DNA of 64,000 bases from CAZOHG01 sp964579725 (GTDB taxonomy: Bacteria; Zhuqueibacterota; JdFR-76; BMS3Abin05): contig CAZOHG010000014.1 in NCBI GenBank assembly GCA_964579725.1, forward strand, positions 1-64,000. Direction: 5' to 3'. Shown piece after piece: positions 48,987 to 59,454 of this stretch. The notes under the pieces were generated by a model, which did not search any database, had not been told where the DNA came from, and saw only the letters and a program-made list of their open reading frames with translations. The translations under genes and the position numbers were made by a program. Position 1 is the stretch's first letter; each line of letters opens with the position of its first letter.

Positions 48987-51890
48987 ATGAAACGATTCCT
49001 CTTTCTCATTCCCGTGTTCTTTTTTCTAACCTTGCCGGTCTTTTCACAGGTTTCGGGCCGTATTGCGGGGCGCGTCGTCAATGAAAAAAAAGAAGCGTTG
49101 CCCGGCGCCAATGTATCGATTGAGGGGACTCTTCGGGGAGCCAGCACAGACCTGCAGGGAAATTTCGTGATTCTTAATGTTCGCCCGGGCGTGTACACGC
49201 TAAAAGTTCAGTTTATTGGTTACCGAACAATTCGACTAAAAAACGTTTTGGTGGTAGCCGACCAAACGACAAAGGTCCATGTGACCCTGCACCCGAGCGC
49301 CCTCAATTTGGGCAAATCCGTTGTGGTGACGGCCGAGAAGCCTCTCATTCAGAAAGACGAAACCTCAAAAATCGTTACGATGACGGCTACGGAAATCCGA
49401 GCCATGCCGGTGAACAATATTGAGGAAATTTTGGGTACCCAGCCGGGCGTTTCCGTTCTTACCGGAACCCCAATCGCCAAAGCGGGTTACAATGCGCAGG
49501 GAATTGAAGATTTTCGGTTACGCGGCGGGCGAAACAATGAGGTTGGTTTGTACATTGACGGAGTGAAGGTGTCCAACCCCGTTTTTGGCGGATTTGGAAC
49601 CCACCTCAACAATTCCGCCATTCAACAGCTTTCCATTGTGTCTGGCGGCTTTAGTGCCAAATACGGCAATGCGCTTTCGGGCATGATTAATCTCACGACG
49701 CGGGAGGCCGGCCCCAAACCGAGCGGCAGTTTGAATTACCAAAGCAGTGTCCCCTTCGGTGTAGAAGCCTTTTCGAGTGGACAGAGTCGGGTAAAAAATC
49801 GGCAGGATTTTCAGGGAACCTTTGGCAGCCGCATTCCCATTCTCCCGCGGGGTTCTATTTTTCTTTCCGGCGAGGTTCGGTCGTCCGCCGGAACCACTTT
49901 CCCTTTTGATGACATTGTGTGGAACGACCACCGCACGATTCGGCTACACGACACTCTCTCAGTTACGCTGCCTTCCACCCGAGAAATGGTCCGTGGCTTT
50001 CTGAAATACGGCTCTCTGGATTCTATTCAAAAAGGGCTTTCTTCTAATTGGCGAAAAGTACGGGGCCCGGACGGCAGACACATCAATCCCTTGGATCAAT
50101 TCAAGGGCTGGAAGGGCTTTGGGTGGGACAACAGCCTCAATTTTTTCGGTAAAATTGTCACTCACCCGTCCAACGCAATTAAAATCGTCTTTTCCCTTTT
50201 AAAGGACAAACGCTTTCGTCAGGCCGCTAATTACAGCTTGGGTTCCTACCGCTATTTTTTCGAAATGCAGGGACAGAACGTTCAAATCTTTAATAGCGAC
50301 AAGGAAACGCTGGCTTTAACACACATTCTCAATAATCGCACCTTTTACACTTTTCATGTGTCTCGTTTTTATTCGGAACGGAAAATTCGGATTTTGAGGA
50401 ACTACAACCGGAAATTTCGCAGTAAGTGGGACATTTTTCAACCGGATTGGAACAATATTAAACAACCGGACGAGTACATTCCCTACGCCGGCCCCGAATC
50501 TGTGCGAGACCCCTTTGAATCTGCCTTTTATTTAAAAGCGGACAATCGGTGGTATTCGGGTGACAACAGCGTCAATTACGAAGCGCGCCTTGATTTCACC
50601 CACCAATTTGGCCTGTCCCACCAACTTGAGGCAGGGGGGCAGTGGAATTTAATCGACCTTCGGGAAGAATCCTACCAGAACATTTCGACGCTGGACCCGT
50701 TCCCCACGATTTACCACCACAAACCGATTGAAGCGGCGGCTTACACCCAGATGAAATTGGATTTTAACAGTTTTATTTTAAATGCCGGACTGCGCCTGGA
50801 TTATTTCAATGCCCGGAGCGAATTCTGGAAAGACCCGCTCAACCCACTGGCGCCTAATCAGACCGGCAATGGAAATGCATTGATTTACAATCCTATTGTG
50901 AAAACCAAGCCGCACGTTCGTGTGAGTCCCCGTGTGGGTTTGGCTTACCCGCTCACAGACAAAGCGGTGCTTTTTTTCAATTTCGGGCATTTTTATCAGG
51001 CACCGAATTACCGCGATTTGTACCGGGCCTCTGGCAAAAATCGTGAAATGAGTTTAAAATTGGGCAACCTGATTGGCAATCCCAATTTGGAGCCCGAGCA
51101 ATCGGTTCAATATGAAATCGGGTGGCAACAACAATTTCAGGATGTCTACGCCCTGAAGGTAAACCTTTGGGCAAAAGAAACCACCAACCAGGTGAGTTCG
51201 GTTCGGGTACCGGCCTATTCGGACCCGGCCCACGTGAACCCGTTCACGTACGCGGTCTTTTTGAATCAGAATTTTGGGTCGGCACGCGGTTTGGACCTGG
51301 AGTTGAGAAAACGAATGAGTCACCATTTTGGCGGTAGCGTGACTTATTCCTACACCCAATCGCGTGTTTTGGATCCGACGTCCTGGGACGGCTATTGGAA
51401 CGGGAGTACGGAAAAAACGCGACCCAAACGAGAGCGAATTGCGCCTTGGGACCAACCGCACGTCATTCGGGGCTACATAACGGTGTACAGCCGGAAACAC
51501 GAGGGACCGGCGATCGGAACATTCTTTCCGCTTGAAAATTGGACGGTGACTCTGTTTTATTACGGAGAATCAGGCTTCCCGTACACCCCCATTGTGCCCG
51601 GAAATGCTGTCGTCAAGCGCTACTCGGCGCGGTGGCCCTTTGTGCACCGATTTGACCTCAATGTTAGCCGAAATTTTCATTTAGCCAAAATGCGGTTGCG
51701 TGCCTACATGCAAGTGAAGAATCTTTTCGATCGAAAGAACGTCATGACGGGCTATTACCGGACGGGCGATCCCGAAGACCCCGGAACCAGCAGCTATTAC
51801 ACGCTTTCATCTACCTACTGGAATTCCCGAAATGTCATGCACTACCGCTTGCGCCGCCTGATCTATTTTGGTCTGGAATACACGTTTTGA
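48987..51890 (+). CDS. TonB-dependent outer-membrane receptor with carboxypeptidase-like N-domain
   Basis: The 967-residue receptor has a signal peptide (LFLIPVFFFLTLPVFSQ), a carboxypeptidase-regulatory-like domain at about 22-105 (GRIAGRVVNEKKEALPGANV), a plug domain at about 110-240 (MPVNNIEEILGTQPGV, FRLRGGRNNEVGLYIDGV) and a 22-strand-type barrel ending in a C-terminal aromatic (LIYFGLEYTF). This architecture is typical of FCB-group receptors that import large nutrients such as peptides or glycans, often with a surface partner. No SusD homologue is present; the next genes encode a large secreted protein and a PorV/Q-like protein. The ATG follows GAGGTG. Confidence 0.93.
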   Translation: MKRFLFLIPVFFFLTLPVFSQVSGRIAGRVVNEKKEALPGANVSIEGTLRGASTDLQGNFVILNVRPGVYTLKVQFIGYRTIRLKNVLVVADQTTKVHVTLHPSALNLGKSVVVTAEKPLIQKDETSKIVTMTATEIRAMPVNNIEEILGTQPGVSVLTGTPIAKAGYNAQGIEDFRLRGGRNNEVGLYIDGVKVSNPVFGGFGTHLNNSAIQQLSIVSGGFSAKYGNALSGMINLTTREAGPKPSGSLNYQSSVPFGVEAFSSGQSRVKNRQDFQGTFGSRIPILPRGSIFLSGEVRSSAGTTFPFDDIVWNDHRTIRLHDTLSVTLPSTREMVRGFLKYGSLDSIQKGLSSNWRKVRGPDGRHINPLDQFKGWKGFGWDNSLNFFGKIVTHPSNAIKIVFSLLKDKRFRQAANYSLGSYRYFFEMQGQNVQIFNSDKETLALTHILNNRTFYTFHVSRFYSERKIRILRNYNRKFRSKWDIFQPDWNNIKQPDEYIPYAGPESVRDPFESAFYLKADNRWYSGDNSVNYEARLDFTHQFGLSHQLEAGGQWNLIDLREESYQNISTLDPFPTIYHHKPIEAAAYTQMKLDFNSFILNAGLRLDYFNARSEFWKDPLNPLAPNQTGNGNALIYNPIVKTKPHVRVSPRVGLAYPLTDKAVLFFNFGHFYQAPNYRDLYRASGKNREMSLKLGNLIGNPNLEPEQSVQYEIGWQQQFQDVYALKVNLWAKETTNQVSSVRVPAYSDPAHVNPFTYAVFLNQNFGSARGLDLELRKRMSHHFGGSVTYSYTQSRVLDPTSWDGYWNGSTEKTRPKRERIAPWDQPHVIRGYITVYSRKHEGPAIGTFFPLENWTVTLFYYGESGFPYTPIVPGNAVVKRYSARWPFVHRFDLNVSRNFHLAKMRLRAYMQVKNLFDRKNVMTGYYRTGDPEDPGTSSYYTLSSTYWNSRNVMHYRLRRLIYFGLEYTF

Positions 51891-51903
51891 TTGCGGAGGA
51901 GAA

Positions 51904-54900
51904 ATGGTTCGTTTGAAAACGCTCCTGATTTTTAGTGTCCTGACTGTCGGCTTCGTTTTTCTTTCAGTGAGCCTTCGGGCTCAAAATGAACAGGGGACAC
52001 CGAATCGAAAGGCGGCGCTGCAGAAATCCTTTTCTGTTTTCGATCGAGGATTTGGCAATATGGATGCCGGAAAGATGAAAGTGGACGGTGTGGAAAATTT
52101 CGGGCTGCTTTCCGGGTGGGATCCTCCCGGTATTCAGAGTTGGTACCCGGGAGCCTTTCACGGCGATTGGGGAGAAATCCGCTGGATTGCCCCCGTGATT
52201 TCCATACCTCCCGGCCCCTGGGGTGCGCAAAATACGGGAGGCGGCCCGCCCCTTCCGAACGATCGCTCCAATCAGTACAATTCCATTGAATCCTTTTCTG
52301 CCATTCATTTGTTGGCCGGTGATGGGGCCACGTTTACCGATTGGGAAGCCATCGACAACGGACGCCTGTATTACCAGGGAAGCCTGACGCAAGACAACCT
52401 CAAGTTAGTGGCTACCAGTACGTACCCGCAAAGTTGGCCGGAATACTATTTTGACGCAGACCAGGGAAAGTGGGTCTACACCCCGGGAGAACGCCATTGG
52501 CCCGGAAATTGGGCGCGGAACCCCGACCCTTCGTCACCCGACTACAACAAACCGATGCCCGGGGAATTCGTCTCCTCAAAAGACATTTTTTTCATTGCTA
52601 CGGACAAATACAACGGTATTCGGCCGGGGGCCAAGACCGCTCGCTACGGTTACCCCGTTGGACTGGACATGGAGGTTAGCGGCTACAGCTACTCAACTCC
52701 GCTCTACCAAAATGTGGTCTTTTTTAACATTAATTTTATTTACCGAACCCGGGAACAACTAACCGACCCCAAAAGCAAATTTTACGATCCCGATCGCCAT
52801 TTTTACGACGGCACCATTGACAGTGTCTATTTTTCTTTCTTTATTGATCCCGATCTGCCCGGACGGTATCTGAAACCTGGTTCCAATTACCGACAGGCCA
52901 CACCCTGGGCAGAGGACGATTACGCCTACGTTTACGACAGCGACGGCGACAGCAAAATGGACGTCTGTATTGCCTACGACAAAAAGGGCTATTTTGCCGA
53001 CAAAAATTACCCCCAAAATGCGGGGCCGGTTTCGGCCTACGGCATTCATTTTTTTCGCACCCCGTTGGTCAATCCGGGTGATCCAAACAGCCCTCAAATC
53101 GGAATTACCGGTTTTCACTGGTTCGATCAGGACGACGCCATGCGGCCCCAACCCATTGACGCCCAATTGGAAAAAACCTTTTACGCAATTTCTGCCGGTC
53201 GCCCTGACTTAATTCCGCCCCAAACGCGGGGGAAATGGTTTCACGGGGACGATCCGCATTACGACGACCTGAATCTGCTCAAAGATTTTCAAGAGGGATT
53301 TCCCGAGGGAAGCCGCCCCGACGTGCAGTTCTGGTTTAGTTCGGGTCCCTTTTCAATCAGCCCGGGCGACACCATCCCAATTCATCTGGGCATTGTAGGG
53401 GGGCGTGACAATCCGGGCCCCCTGGACGCACAGGGATTCGGTACCAATCCGCCCAAGGTCCGATTTGCCGATATTTTCAAAAATCTCGGAGCGGCCGACA
53501 CATTGTACAAAAATAATTTTATTGGATTTCGACCGCCCTCGGCACCAAAATTGAGTGCCGCCGGCACGAAAGTTTTAGACGACAACAATCTGCCCGTCAT
53601 ATACGGACAAAACGGAAAGGTGACCCTCTATTGGGACAATTCAGCGGAACAATCCTACGAAATCATTACCAAAGACCACGATTTTGAGGGGTACCGGATC
53701 TACCGAACGCAGGCGGATTTGTCGGGAAATAACCAACCCACCTGGGGCAATCCGATTTACGACCTGTCCGGAACCAAAATTGTGGGATACCAACCCATTG
53801 CACAATTCGACAAGATCGATTCGTGGAAGGGTCCCGATCCCATTAACCCTTGGTTCGATTTGGGAAACAATTCGGGAATCGTACACACTTTCGTCGATCA
53901 CTCGGTTGTAAATGGTGTGCGTTACCGCTACACAATTACCGCTTACGACCATCCGGTATTAGATGCGGGGCAGGGCTCGTTGGAATCCTCTCGGGGGAAC
54001 GACCCGCGTCTTGTTCAGACAATTGACGTAATTCCGGGCGGACAGCCGCAAGCGTTCAAGTCGGGAACAGTGGATTCCAACCTTGTGCACCTTACTGGGG
54101 ACGGAACGGGTTCCATTTCCCTCAAAGTGATTGATCCCCTTTCTGTAACAGGACACACCTACCGAATCCACTTTTTGGATTCTCTGGACGCCCCGGGCTT
54201 CACCGTGATTGACCAAAGCACCGGAAAAACCTGCATTGAGGAAAGCCATTCGGACTGGCCCGAAAGTCAGGCCGCTCAAGCCGATTTTAGCCCCATTGTG
54301 GACGGGGTCGGCATCAAAATTGTGAATCACACCCAAATGCGGGAATTAAACCGAGGGTGGGAAAAAGTGCTCGTCGACACCAGCACTTACACGTTCGGCC
54401 CCTTAGCGCCAACACCCGACAGCGCCCAGTGCGCCTGCGATTACGCCGTTGTGTTCGGAGATTCGACCCCCAAATTTGCCGGCTTTGCCAACAGTCGGTA
54501 CGTGCCGTTTCAGATTTTCAACCTGACGCGCGATCCGCAAAAACAGCACCCTTTGGCCATTTACGTACGCAATCCGCGAATTCCCTGGACAAGCGGGGAT
54601 TACATCTTTCTCTTAGAACCGGACGTACACACCCGGACGTGGCAATTTTCCGTAACCTGGTCATCTTCCGATCGGCCGCCTTCACCTGGGGATGTTTTTG
54701 TTTACCGGGTCAAAAAACGCTTTACTTCCCGTGACGCGTTTGAATTTAAAACCGAACGTCCGTCTGCGGATCTCCAGCAGGTGGATTTGAGCCAGGTTCG
54801 GGTCGTTCCCAATCCTTACATTGTGTACACAGTGGCCGAAAGTGCTCTTCCCAACGAACAAGTGGACAGGCAATTGCGTTTTACTCATCTTCCTGCCAAG

Positions 54901-55092
54901 TGTACCATTAAAATCTACACCATTGACGGGAATTTGGTCAAAACCATTCGGCACGATAGTCGCGGTATTGGGGAGGAAATCTGGAACATGGCCACCGATG
55001 AAAACCTCGAAATTTCCTTCGGTGTCTATGTGTACACCGTATCCACACCCAACGGGAAAAAGAAAATCGGGAAATTTGCCGTGGTGCGGTAG
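51904..55092 (+). CDS. Large secreted protein with type IX-type C-terminal domain
   Basis: The 1062-residue protein begins at ATG 51904 (GGAGGAG) with a signal peptide (LLIFSVLTVGFVFLSVSLRAQ). The first 550 residues are aromatic- and Asp-rich with no family I recognise. The middle contains an FN3-like segment (SAPKLSAAGT…GKVTLYWDNSAEQSYE, followed by FEGYRIYRTQADLSG). The C-terminal 90 residues form a FlgD-Ig/sorting-type domain: VRVVPNPYI, CTIKIYTIDGNLVKTI, FGVYVYTVS and KKKIGKFAVVR. It is probably carried to the surface by a type IX-like route. The position 13 bp after the TonB receptor suggests it is the receptor's surface partner. No enzyme motif was seen. Confidence 0.78.
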   Translation: MVRLKTLLIFSVLTVGFVFLSVSLRAQNEQGTPNRKAALQKSFSVFDRGFGNMDAGKMKVDGVENFGLLSGWDPPGIQSWYPGAFHGDWGEIRWIAPVISIPPGPWGAQNTGGGPPLPNDRSNQYNSIESFSAIHLLAGDGATFTDWEAIDNGRLYYQGSLTQDNLKLVATSTYPQSWPEYYFDADQGKWVYTPGERHWPGNWARNPDPSSPDYNKPMPGEFVSSKDIFFIATDKYNGIRPGAKTARYGYPVGLDMEVSGYSYSTPLYQNVVFFNINFIYRTREQLTDPKSKFYDPDRHFYDGTIDSVYFSFFIDPDLPGRYLKPGSNYRQATPWAEDDYAYVYDSDGDSKMDVCIAYDKKGYFADKNYPQNAGPVSAYGIHFFRTPLVNPGDPNSPQIGITGFHWFDQDDAMRPQPIDAQLEKTFYAISAGRPDLIPPQTRGKWFHGDDPHYDDLNLLKDFQEGFPEGSRPDVQFWFSSGPFSISPGDTIPIHLGIVGGRDNPGPLDAQGFGTNPPKVRFADIFKNLGAADTLYKNNFIGFRPPSAPKLSAAGTKVLDDNNLPVIYGQNGKVTLYWDNSAEQSYEIITKDHDFEGYRIYRTQADLSGNNQPTWGNPIYDLSGTKIVGYQPIAQFDKIDSWKGPDPINPWFDLGNNSGIVHTFVDHSVVNGVRYRYTITAYDHPVLDAGQGSLESSRGNDPRLVQTIDVIPGGQPQAFKSGTVDSNLVHLTGDGTGSISLKVIDPLSVTGHTYRIHFLDSLDAPGFTVIDQSTGKTCIEESHSDWPESQAAQADFSPIVDGVGIKIVNHTQMRELNRGWEKVLVDTSTYTFGPLAPTPDSAQCACDYAVVFGDSTPKFAGFANSRYVPFQIFNLTRDPQKQHPLAIYVRNPRIPWTSGDYIFLLEPDVHTRTWQFSVTWSSSDRPPSPGDVFVYRVKKRFTSRDAFEFKTERPSADLQQVDLSQVRVVPNPYIVYTVAESALPNEQVDRQLRFTHLPAKCTIKIYTIDGNLVKTIRHDSRGIGEEIWNMATDENLEISFGVYVYTVSTPNGKKKIGKFAVVR

Positions 55093-55177
55093 GGGAGAAC
55101 GGCTTACAAGAGCAACTCGGATTTTGGGTTCTAAAAAGAAAGCGATGAAACATTTTCACTCCAACTGAGGATGAAAG

Positions 55178-56212
55178 ATGGGACGCAAGGCATTTTTCTT
55201 TTTCTTTCTATTACAAGTCGGCTGGTTGCCGTTTGCTGCCCAATCGGCCACGTACAAAAAAGGGACAACGGCAGGGAGCTTTTTGAAGTTGGAAATTGGT
55301 CCCAGAGCGGCGGCTTTGGGAGGGGCTTACGTGAGTCTTTCCAACGACGCCACGGCCACCTTTTGGAATCCCTCGGGTTTGTCTGCTACAGCGGGATTTC
55401 AGGTGTACGTGCAAAACTCCCGACTCTACGCCGGAATGCGACAAACCTTTTTGGCCGGAACGGCGCCCCTTTTTCCTGGCTGGAAAATGGGATTTTTTGT
55501 CAATCATTTAAATGTGGGCTCTTTTGAACAAACAACTTTAACCCAGCCAGACGGCACGGGAGAACATTTTTCGGCACGAGATCTGGCGTTGGGGATTTCG
55601 GTCTCGTCGCAGCTTACGGATCATGTTTCAGTGGGCGTTACCGGAAAGTTTTTCGAAGAACGAATCTGGTACGAAACAGCACGCGCCTGGGCCTTTGACC
55701 TGGGAACCCTGTACCGATTTGGTGATTCGGGCCTTGCCGTGGGCATGCTGCTGAGCAATTTGGGTCCTACGGCTTCTATGAATGAGGGTGTTCAGTTGAC
55801 TTTTCGTAAGGAAAAACCCCCCGATTTCCCCGGAAGTCCTCAGGTGGAAGCCCAATTGAAAACCGAAGATTTTCCCCTGCCTCTCATGTTTACGCTGGGT
55901 ATTTCTTTTGAACTGTTGGGGACTCACTCGCCCTTTTTAAAGAGTAGGGATCAACGACTTCTTATTGCCGTGAGTTCAAATGACGCCGTAGACGCTCCGT
56001 TTCGCAGCAATGCCGGTGTTGAATATGTGTGGCACCATTTGGCAAGCGTCCGTCTGGGGTACCGATTTAACTACGACACGGCAAGGGGTTCGCTTGGCTT
56101 CGGACTCAATTTTCTGCCGTTGGTGGGCAAAAACATTCGTTTTGACTACGCCTGGCTGGACTACGGCGATCTGAACTCGGTTTCCATGTGGTCTTTTTCC
56201 TTGGAATTTTAG
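55178..56212 (+). CDS. PorV/PorQ-family outer-membrane protein
   Basis: The 344-residue protein has a signal peptide (FFFFFLLQVGWLPFAAQSA) followed by the family hallmark GPRAAALGGAYVSLSNDATATFWNPSGLS. It then continues as alternating strands (…LALGISVSSQLTDHVSVGVTGKFFEE…) to a C-terminal Phe (WSFSLEF), a FadL-like beta-barrel. PorV/PorQ-type proteins accompany type IX secretion and surface attachment in FCB bacteria, which agrees with the sorting domain on the preceding secreted protein. The 85-bp gap from that gene contains nothing notable. GAGG lies 8 bp before the ATG. Confidence 0.87.
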   Translation: MGRKAFFFFFLLQVGWLPFAAQSATYKKGTTAGSFLKLEIGPRAAALGGAYVSLSNDATATFWNPSGLSATAGFQVYVQNSRLYAGMRQTFLAGTAPLFPGWKMGFFVNHLNVGSFEQTTLTQPDGTGEHFSARDLALGISVSSQLTDHVSVGVTGKFFEERIWYETARAWAFDLGTLYRFGDSGLAVGMLLSNLGPTASMNEGVQLTFRKEKPPDFPGSPQVEAQLKTEDFPLPLMFTLGISFELLGTHSPFLKSRDQRLLIAVSSNDAVDAPFRSNAGVEYVWHHLASVRLGYRFNYDTARGSLGFGLNFLPLVGKNIRFDYAWLDYGDLNSVSMWSFSLEF

Positions 56213-56262
56213 TTGGGCTAATTCGGTAAAATGGGCAAAACATTGGGAAGGTATTTTTTCTG

Positions 56263-58035
56263 GTGACCTTTTTTCGTGACATTCGACAATTTTTTCACAC
56301 TGTTTTTGATCCCGCTTACCCGGAGGTAAGCGTTTCCGGACTGGTCGTGGGTATTTTAATTGGCATTCTCATGACGGCCAGTTTTTCGTACGCCGCGCTC
56401 GTGCTGGGCTTTTCCACCAACGGCTCGGCTGTGGCCGCCATTTTGGGCTGGGGAACCCTAAAACTTTTGCTAAAACGGGGCACAATCGTGGAAAACAACA
56501 TTGTGCAGACCGTGGCGTCCGGCATTAACACCACGACGGCAGGTGTGATTTTTACCGTTCCAGTCCTGCTGATTCGCGGAACACCTTTTAATATTTACTG
56601 GATTGCTGCTGCCTGTGTGGCGGGAGCCATCATGGGCGTGGGGTTCATTATTCCGCTTCGCAAGCAAATGATTGACATCGACCAGCTTCGATTTCCTTCA
56701 GGGACGGCCGTGGCTTCTATTCTTAAAGCACCCTCGGAAGGGGTCCGGAAATCACGACTGCTTTTGTGGGGCGCGGTGGTCTCGGGCGGCGTGTACATTT
56801 TGACCCAATTTCCCAAAATGGGCTTACCCTTGGTTCTACCGGCCACGGTCGATGTAACCCGCTTGCTACATCTACCCGCCTACATTCAAAACATCTGGGC
56901 CATCTCTCTTTTGGGATTGGGCATCGGTTACATTGCCGGTCGAAACGGCCTCTTCGTGTTGGCGGGAGGGGTGTTGTCTTACTGGCTCATTACTCCCCTC
57001 GTTGTGAAATTGGGCTGGCTTCCGGCCGGGTTGTCTGCCGCGGACCAGGCACACTTTGTCCACAACCACATGACCCGTCCTTTGGGAATCGGCTTGCTGG
57101 TGGGCGGTTCAATCATGGGGGTGATTTTAACCCTGCCTGCCATTCGCGCCGCACTGAAACATATGCGTTTAAGCAAACTAAAGGGTTCCCAAAGCGATGA
57201 GTTGCCCCTGAATGTCCTGTACGTTGTGGTGGCAGGGGCTTTCGGGCTGCTTTTTTTGTCCTCGTATTTTACGTCGGACATCTCCGTTTTGCGTGCTTTT
57301 CTGGTGGCTGGAGTGGGAGCCGTTTGGCTTTGGTTCGCCGGAATTATTGTGTCACAAGCCACGGGCATGACGGACTGGACGCCAATTAGCGGCATGGCAC
57401 TTTTGGCGGTGGTGTTACTGCTTTTGGTTTTGCCGAAGGACGAATTGGTGACGGCGGTTCTTATTGGAGCAACGGTTTCCGTGGCGATTGCCGAATGTGC
57501 GGACATGATGCAAGACCTGAAAACGGGCCAACTTGTGGGCAGCCGTCCGTTTAAGCAGCAGACGGTTCAATTGCTTGTGGCGTGGATTGGCCCCGTGGTG
57601 GCCCTTGCCGTTATGCTGCTGATTTGGAATTCGGGGGCTGTGAATCCACAGACGGGGCAAAAATTGCCGGGGTTTGGGCCGGGAACGTCCATTGAAGCGC
57701 CTCAGGCAACGGCTCTCGGCTTGACGATTGACAGCGTTGTCGGAGGTCAGGTTCCCAAAGAAAAATTTCTCGCGGGTGGCATTTTGGGTGCTCTGCTCTC
57801 TTTTAGCGGCATTTCGGGACTGGGCGTCATTATCGGGATTTCAATGTACCTCTCGCTGAAATACATTCTACCTTACGGTGTGGGAAGTCTTTTGGCGATT
57901 TACCTCAAACACAAAAAGGGGTTGAATTGGTCAGAAAATGTGGCCATTCCCGTTGCGGCCGGGTTGGTTGTGGGTGAGGCTTTTTTTACAATTCTTTTCG
58001 CGATTTTAAAAATGGCGGGGGTGGTTCAGGCATGA
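56263..58035 (+). CDS. OPT-family oligopeptide transporter
   Basis: The 590-residue polytopic protein has about 14 membrane segments and OPT-family features: SGLVVGILIGILMTASFSY near the start, NIVQTVASGINTTTAG, the RKQMIDIDQLRFPSGTA loop and …DSVVGGQVPKEKF. Bacterial OPT members import oligopeptides or metal-chelates. The start is a GTG at 56263 with a weak purine stretch upstream, consistent with the family N-terminus. It overlaps the next gene by ATGA. With the TonB receptor upstream and M20 peptidase downstream it suggests peptide uptake and hydrolysis. Confidence 0.9.
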   Translation: MTFFRDIRQFFHTVFDPAYPEVSVSGLVVGILIGILMTASFSYAALVLGFSTNGSAVAAILGWGTLKLLLKRGTIVENNIVQTVASGINTTTAGVIFTVPVLLIRGTPFNIYWIAAACVAGAIMGVGFIIPLRKQMIDIDQLRFPSGTAVASILKAPSEGVRKSRLLLWGAVVSGGVYILTQFPKMGLPLVLPATVDVTRLLHLPAYIQNIWAISLLGLGIGYIAGRNGLFVLAGGVLSYWLITPLVVKLGWLPAGLSAADQAHFVHNHMTRPLGIGLLVGGSIMGVILTLPAIRAALKHMRLSKLKGSQSDELPLNVLYVVVAGAFGLLFLSSYFTSDISVLRAFLVAGVGAVWLWFAGIIVSQATGMTDWTPISGMALLAVVLLLLVLPKDELVTAVLIGATVSVAIAECADMMQDLKTGQLVGSRPFKQQTVQLLVAWIGPVVALAVMLLIWNSGAVNPQTGQKLPGFGPGTSIEAPQATALGLTIDSVVGGQVPKEKFLAGGILGALLSFSGISGLGVIIGISMYLSLKYILPYGVGSLLAIYLKHKKGLNWSENVAIPVAAGLVVGEAFFTILFAILKMAGVVQA

Positions 58036-58562
58036 AAATGCGACAGGTAGCGGCAGGCAGTTTGGTCGGTTTTGGGCTTATTTTTGCCGTTTTATTTGCG
58101 GCACCGATTCCGCCAAAATGGGGCGATTTTGCTCTGGCGGTAGGAGGAATGCTGGTCGGCCTGGTTTGGCTTGCTCGACTTACAAAACAAACCAACCGTC
58201 TGAACGGAGCTGCAGGGAACGGCACGGACAACGTAGCAACTTTTCTGAAAAAAACAGCGGAACAAGTTCGCCGGATTCTTCTCAACCTGGAAACGACAAA
58301 CAAGCAAAATTGGTCCTCTTTTCGAAACGAACTGACGGAACTTTACGTGAGTGGATTTGCTCCGATTTCAGAGGCGCGTGACCGTTTAATTGAGCGCTAT
58401 GGCGTCAAACGCTACGCCGATTTCATGATCCCCTTTGCCACGGCCGAACGCTATTTTAACCGCGGCGTGTCGGCTGCCATGGACGGCTACTGGGTGGAAA
58501 GCATCCGCTCCCTAAAAAAGTGTCTTCCGTTTTTAGAAGAGGCGATAGAAAAGGCTCGGTAA
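58032..58562 (+). CDS. Small membrane protein coupled to the OPT transporter
   Basis: I do not recognise this 176-residue protein. Two membrane segments sit at the N-terminus (SLVGFGLIFAVLFAA and FALAVGGMLVGLVWLARL), followed by a charged, mainly helical cytosolic domain of about 110 residues with no known motif. Its ATG overlaps the transporter stop codon by 4 bp, so the two are translated together and probably interact. It may be an accessory or regulatory subunit of the OPT transporter. Confidence 0.7.
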   Translation: MKMRQVAAGSLVGFGLIFAVLFAAPIPPKWGDFALAVGGMLVGLVWLARLTKQTNRLNGAAGNGTDNVATFLKKTAEQVRRILLNLETTNKQNWSSFRNELTELYVSGFAPISEARDRLIERYGVKRYADFMIPFATAERYFNRGVSAAMDGYWVESIRSLKKCLPFLEEAIEKAR

Positions 58563-58617
58563 CAGAGAAGGGCAGAAGAAGTCACGAAAAAAGAGAATAA
58601 CCAAACCGTATAGAAAA

Positions 58618-59454
58618 ATGAATCGAAAACGCCAAACGCATGTGGTTGGAAAAAAAATCCGCAGAGCCATGAAAGACCTAAAAATTTCGGTCAAGGATCT
58701 GGCTGCTCAAACGGGCATTCAACCGCAAACCCTGTATTCGATCTTAAACGGGCACCACGATCCCAGTCCCGAAAAGGTGCGGACTTTGTGCCAGGCGCTC
58801 CACTTGAGCATGGACAGTTTGTACGATTTGGAGGCCAATGTTTTTCCCATTTACCCCAATCCTTACGAGGAAAGTCGCAGCTACGCTGTTTTTGAGGACA
58901 TTTGGTTCGGCCCCGACGGGGGTGAGCGCATTTCGGTGTCCCGCGGATTTAGCACGGCTAACCAATCCCTGGCCATGCGGGAGGAAATCCTCCGAAAAGT
59001 TTTTCACACCAACGATGAACAAACGCGGCGCTATTTGGAAGGATTTGAAGAACGTTTAGACGTCATTCGAAAAAAAGAGAAAAATCGGATTGAAATTGTG
59101 GTGGAAAGTGAAATTGTGGATTTTGCCCAGCAAAAAGATTTTTACAGCCTGATTTCCCCACGTCACATTGCGGAAACGCTGGAAAAAATCCTGGACACGC
59201 TTCAAAATCAGCCTCACAAATTGGAGGTTTTTATTATTCCACGGCAATATTTTTTGGTCAATTATGAAATCATTAATCGCGAAGTGATTTTGTTCGACCT
59301 GGGAACGGTCTTTTTGCGACAGACGCACCATTCCATCATGGAACATTTTTTGAAAGAGGTGGAGCGATTTAAGTGGGAATACGCCGTTTACAAGGACAGA
59401 GAATCGGTCATGAATTTCTTGAAAGGACAGTTAAAACATGTACGGACACACTGA
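58618..59454 (+). CDS. XRE-family regulator with a large C-terminal domain
   Basis: The 278-residue protein has an XRE/Cro-type HTH at about residues 10-65 (MKDLKISVKDLAAQTGIQPQTLYSILNGHHDPSPEKVRTLCQALHLSMDSLY, abbreviated from that span). The remaining 200 residues form an unrecognised domain with alternating charged and aromatic residues, possibly a ligand or partner-binding module. The ribosome site is weak. It lies in the peptide-utilisation cluster and its end overlaps the M20 gene by 17 bp. It is a candidate repressor of the palindromic operator at 48913-48939. Confidence 0.78.
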   Translation: MNRKRQTHVVGKKIRRAMKDLKISVKDLAAQTGIQPQTLYSILNGHHDPSPEKVRTLCQALHLSMDSLYDLEANVFPIYPNPYEESRSYAVFEDIWFGPDGGERISVSRGFSTANQSLAMREEILRKVFHTNDEQTRRYLEGFEERLDVIRKKEKNRIEIVVESEIVDFAQQKDFYSLISPRHIAETLEKILDTLQNQPHKLEVFIIPRQYFLVNYEIINREVILFDLGTVFLRQTHHSIMEHFLKEVERFKWEYAVYKDRESVMNFLKGQLKHVRTH

